This document shows, in pieces, positions 60,364 through 64,000 of a DNA stretch of 64,000 bases. The notes beneath the pieces are model-generated. The model did no database searches. It was not told the origin of the DNA and saw only the letters and a list, made by a program, of their open reading frames with translations. Both the position numbers and the translations under genes were made by a program. The stretch spans positions 22,258,001 through 22,322,000 of the forward strand of contig OX344764.1 in assembly GCA_947034895.1 (NCBI GenBank), written 5' to 3'. Source of the stretch: Rhytidiadelphus loreus. Taxonomy: Eukaryota > Streptophyta > Bryopsida > Hypnales > Hylocomiaceae. Every line of letters begins with the position of its first letter. Within the stretch, counting starts at the first letter, position 1.

Positions 60364-61328
60364 TGAAAATGAAATTTTTTTTGTTGAAATTTTTTATATG
60401 TATTCCCAAATTATTTCTTCAACATATTATGGAAAGTAACAAGTTTTAAGATTTACACATCTTTGTGTAAAAAGCTTGAAAGATGAAACCTAATCATTTG
60501 GGAAGAGTTGAAAATTTAGGCCCAAAACTACTTCAAAGTATTTAAACCCAACACAAGGCTAAAATCTTCATATATATTTATTCATTAACAAATCCAACTA
60601 TAGGATCCTTTAGTTAACTTATTAGAATACATCTTCTTAAAACTTCAAAATAAGAAACCTTGCCAATCGCAAGACCATGACACTTGGATTTCTAAAAGAA
60701 TTATTCTTCAACATATTATGGAGGGTACCAAGTTGCAGAATCCAACACCAAATTCCTTTAGGGATTAATACTAGATCCTAAGGTAATTATTAAAAATCGT
60801 AGAAAATTTAGAGATGTCATCCATTCTCAAAAAATGCCTACACAAGTATAGAAAATCTTTCCTTCAAGTAATGAGTTTCTATTATCCATTTGGAGTTTAT
60901 AAAGAGTGTGAGGCAAAATACTCTACAGTTGATAGACTCAAAAATTTATCAAACATATAAATTTGGATAATATACATTAAAATCACAAGTGCACAATATT
61001 TTTTGGGAGAGGAGGACAATATCCCTCAGTGGCATTGCCAATTACATTCTTTGATTTTAGAAGGAGTGTCATTGCTGCCAAAATTAATGAACATGATTGA
61101 CAATGCCACATGTGAATTATGCCCTATAGATTAATGCCTATAGATCTATCTAACGTACAAAGCTTGTCTTACAAGGCTTGCACAACTCAAATGGTTCTAA
61201 AGAAAAGATTTCATTATCTTGAGTCTTAATTGGGTTAAAATAAGTTCAAATTGGATCATACTAGATAGTACAAACATGAATACAACCAAAATCAAGGCAG
61301 TTTTTAATTCAATACTAGAATCTAGACA
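60364..61328. other. AT-rich intergenic stretch, nothing recognised
   Basis: No convincing frame, RNA gene or repeat border. Confidence 0.4.
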
Positions 61329-61626
61329 TTAGAGGAGATTTTAGGCTGCTGGAGGGCTGCGAGTTCCCAGTCTGTTCCCAATGCGGGAATTGCGCTCATG
61401 CAGCGTAGTGACGTGGATTGGAGACTGCCACGTCATTTTTTGAAAAAAAAAATTAAAATTAATTTTTTTTTCGATTTCTTTTTGCGTTTTGAGAAGTAAA
61501 TTTTTTATTTTTTATTTTTATTTATTTTTAAAGTGACGTGGTAGTGTTGGCGTTTGTAGGGACTGTTGGGAACTAGCACCGGGAGGTCCTTGAAACGGCC
61601 CTCCAGGAGACTGAAATCTCCTCTAA
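61329..61626. mobile_element. ~298 bp element, GAGGGCTG family, copy C
   Basis: The best-preserved member. Ends TTAGAGGAGATTT and AAATCTCCTCTAA are inverted. The interior has GGAGGGCTGCGAGTTCCC, GTGACGTGG/CCACGTCA blocks, an A/T-rich middle and CTTGAAACGGCCCTCCAGG. Confidence 0.7.
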
Positions 61627-63315
61627 TGACCTATCTTAGGAAGAGTAGTAATTCCTAATACTAAGGTTGGTCTAATATGATGTATTCTAGATAATTCAAA
61701 GATGATAAACTAGAATATTGAAAATTAAAAAATCTTCTTACAAAACTAGATTGAGAGAGGCAAGTCTCCTTTCTATTCAACAACAAAAGACAAATGGTAT
61801 TAGATCTTGTTGAAGAAGAAAGAGAAGTAAAAAAAGAAGATGATGACCAAATTAGGGAGCTACACCTTTGAGGTTAGGTTACAAGAGAGAAAATAGAAAA
61901 ATATTTGAGAGTTTGAATAAAAAAGACAAGAAAAGAGGAAATACAAAGAAAAGAGTGAGAAGAGAGAGTCGCCTCCCTAGCAAGATGATGAAGAAGGGTT
62001 TACAAACCCTATCTGCCATTCCTAATCTTCTATTAGCCAAAAAAAGTAGGCTAGTAAGGGAGTCTCCATCTAATACTACTAAAGTCTTTGCTTCTTTTCT
62101 TGGAAATGCTTGCAAGTTGTTTTTTTGCTTGATGGATGAATGGATAGTTCTTAGTTAATTGGTGACAAGCAACAGTGCTTTCCATGTCACATTAGACGCA
62201 TTTCCACTAAACTATTTTGGCTGCAATCCACATTGTCCACAAATATCGCTTATCTCTTGTTTGATTGTACATCTTGTGTCTTGTCTTGCGACATTCATTT
62301 AGCATTTTTATCCTGCAAAGATTCTTCCATATATTCACTTGACATTCTTTTCTTGTCATTGTACTAAAACTATGCCTAATCTATTTAAACTATATAAAAT
62401 GGGAACAAAAAACCTTTTTTAACCCTTAAAGTTCCAAAGTCCCCTTGGGGGACAAATTTTGTTTCAATCTTAACTAACATTAGGTGAACTTCACTCAAGT
62501 ATACTTTGGGGGCTAATATTGTCAAACTTCAATAAATATTTTGTCTTGCATCATCCTTTCGAGAAAAAAGATGCAGTTATTTAGACAAATTTTATAGCAA
62601 ATTTGTTGTAAAGATACTATAAATCGCCTTTCACAAAGTTGATCTCTAAAAGGAGGCACCACATCTTTAGTGTACGACTACTAATAGTTGAACTACCTTC
62701 AATGCACTCTATTTTCAAGATGGTCTTCATATCAACATTATTGTTATTAAATCTCTAGAATTTAGATAGTAGCTACAAGAATAATGAACTAAAACATTAC
62801 ATAGAATTATCAAGATGACGACCTATTTCCAACCACTTAAGCAATTCAGCCTATTTGTAGTATGGGGAAGGTTGAGGAAAAAGAATTCCATGTAAAGAAA
62901 TAGATTTAAGAAGGATTTCATAATTTTTGACATTTTTTCCTTCAAAAACAAAATGACCATGAATTTTTTTCATGAAGATTCTATTTGTCCTATTCTTGAT
63001 CTATAGGCAAATCAATTTTCAACCTTAGGCTACTTACAAAACCATTATATGTGACCATTGTGGCTTTTAATGTACATGTTGTGATCATTTTATGTTTTCA
63101 ATGTACACCTCCCAGATATTTCTACTGCTCCTGTTGGCTATGTTGTACATGAATTGTCACCTACAATAATACTAATAAAAAAATGGAAGAACCTAAATTG
63201 TGAAAATCATTAGGAAAAGTTTGAGGCCTGAAAGAGGCTGACAGTTTTTGATTTTTGGCAGCCCCGCAGTGCAAGTACAAAAGAAAAAGAAAAGAAAAAG
63301 AAAAGAAAAAAGAAA

Positions 63316-63358
<43 letters not shown>

Positions 63359-63539
63359 ATTAAAAAAATAAAAATAAAAAATAAAAAAGTTGCTAGTTTG
63401 ACGTGGCACAAGTAGTGTCACATGAGATCCGGAAAAAAAATTCCCTAATTGCACACGGGGGGGAAAAGCTGGTAGCCTTTTGGAGGCCTCAGAATTTTTG
63501 TAATGAGGGTGATGGTCAGAAATGGGTTGACTCCTTTAG
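61627..63539. other. AT-rich intergenic; TTAA-element end at 62419, (TA)n at 63319-63354
   Basis: TTAACCCTTAAAGTTCCAAA and CCCCTTGGGGGAC at 62419-62452 resemble the left end of 35161-36063 without a visible partner end. A pure TA repeat lies at 63319-63354. No gene recognised. Confidence 0.4.
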
Positions 63540-63604
63540 TAAGGTAATAGGTCCATAAAGCACTCAGGCTCTTAAATGGTTGATTTATGGACCTGTTACC
63601 TTAG
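63540..63604. repeat. 65 bp foldback with TAAGGTA ends
   Basis: TAAGGTAATAGGTCCATAAA and TTTATGGACCTGTTACCTTA are inverted with one mismatch around a 25-base centre. The ends resemble those of the 5049 and 48695 groups. Confidence 0.75.
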
Positions 63605-64000
63605 CATCTGATTGCACAAAAGATCAAATGCCAGCAACACCCATTTCGTCACCCATTTTCCTCAGAAGAGTTGTTCTGAAGTCACACCAAAGTAGTAAAA
63701 GTACACATGGAAGACTTCGAAGTTGGAGAAGGTTCGAGTTTGCAAAAGAGGTAAAGAGAAACGGCTTTTTCAAGGGCCTTGCGTTACATCAAAGTCTTTG
63801 GTAAAGAGTAACTGATCATGAAGTTGTCTGTAGCCTCTCATGGGCAGAGCCCTCTACCTTACCTTACTGTATAATAATGCGACGGCGGGGCTGCAGTGTT
63901 CCAGAATCTCTAAAAGACAACTTTGTTCAATTCCGTGAGGGTCACCATCATGGTGTGCGTACTTCTTCACAGTGCACCAAAGTCAACTCACACTGTATGC
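63605..64000. other. Moderately GC-rich window end, no gene recognised
   Basis: TACCTTACCTTACTGTA near 63855 could be another TAAGGTA-type end. Any gene here would continue beyond the window. Confidence 0.3.

Overview
The window looks like nuclear DNA of a land plant. The one confident host gene is an intact PLATZ-type zinc-binding protein, a family known from plants. The rest is very AT-rich and repeat-laden, with scattered short GC-rich islands. The lineage cannot be settled from the sequence; a bryophyte, lycophyte or fern would fit, but this is inference. No rRNA, tRNA, CRISPR array or viral gene was found.

The dominant features are two nearly identical 7.6 kb piggyBac-type DNA transposons in opposite orientation: element 1 at 6180-13811 (+) and element 2 at 25036-32647 (-), 11.2 kb apart. 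Both are bounded by TTAA and start with CCCCTAAA, the hallmarks of piggyBac. Each carries a DDD transposase exon with a C-terminal cysteine-rich domain. The reading frames, together with GT/AG signals, suggest a spliced gene: a short first exon, an acidic/basic N-terminal region, and a 1.4 kb intron filled by about thirteen ~97 bp repeats before the catalytic exon. The copies differ at few sites. Element 1 has a premature TGA twelve codons before the stop used in element 2, and a G-run of 9 versus 8.

Around them lie many shorter TTAA-bounded elements (370-1318, 20948-21480, 21579-22512, 35161-36063, 36120-37044, 56792-57724, 58387-59222, a truncated copy at 59809, and an end at 62419). They share terminal and subterminal sequences with the autonomous element, so they look like its non-autonomous family. 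Other small inverted-repeat elements are a PIF/Harbinger-like MITE (1472-1890), a CACTACA-ended MITE (4082-4373), a TAAGGTA-ended group (5049-5462, 48695-49018, 52381-52693, 54684-55097, 63540-63604) and a ~300 bp group at 37133, 39338 and 61329.

The host-gene part is roughly 42.9-48.7 kb. It holds a GC-rich upstream region, a TATA box near 44500, the single-exon PLATZ coding sequence 44786-45556, a 3' region with diverged tandem repeats, and weak coding-like remnants at 47431-47747 and 48391-48643. The remaining stretches hold diverged repeats or nothing recognisable, and are described individually.
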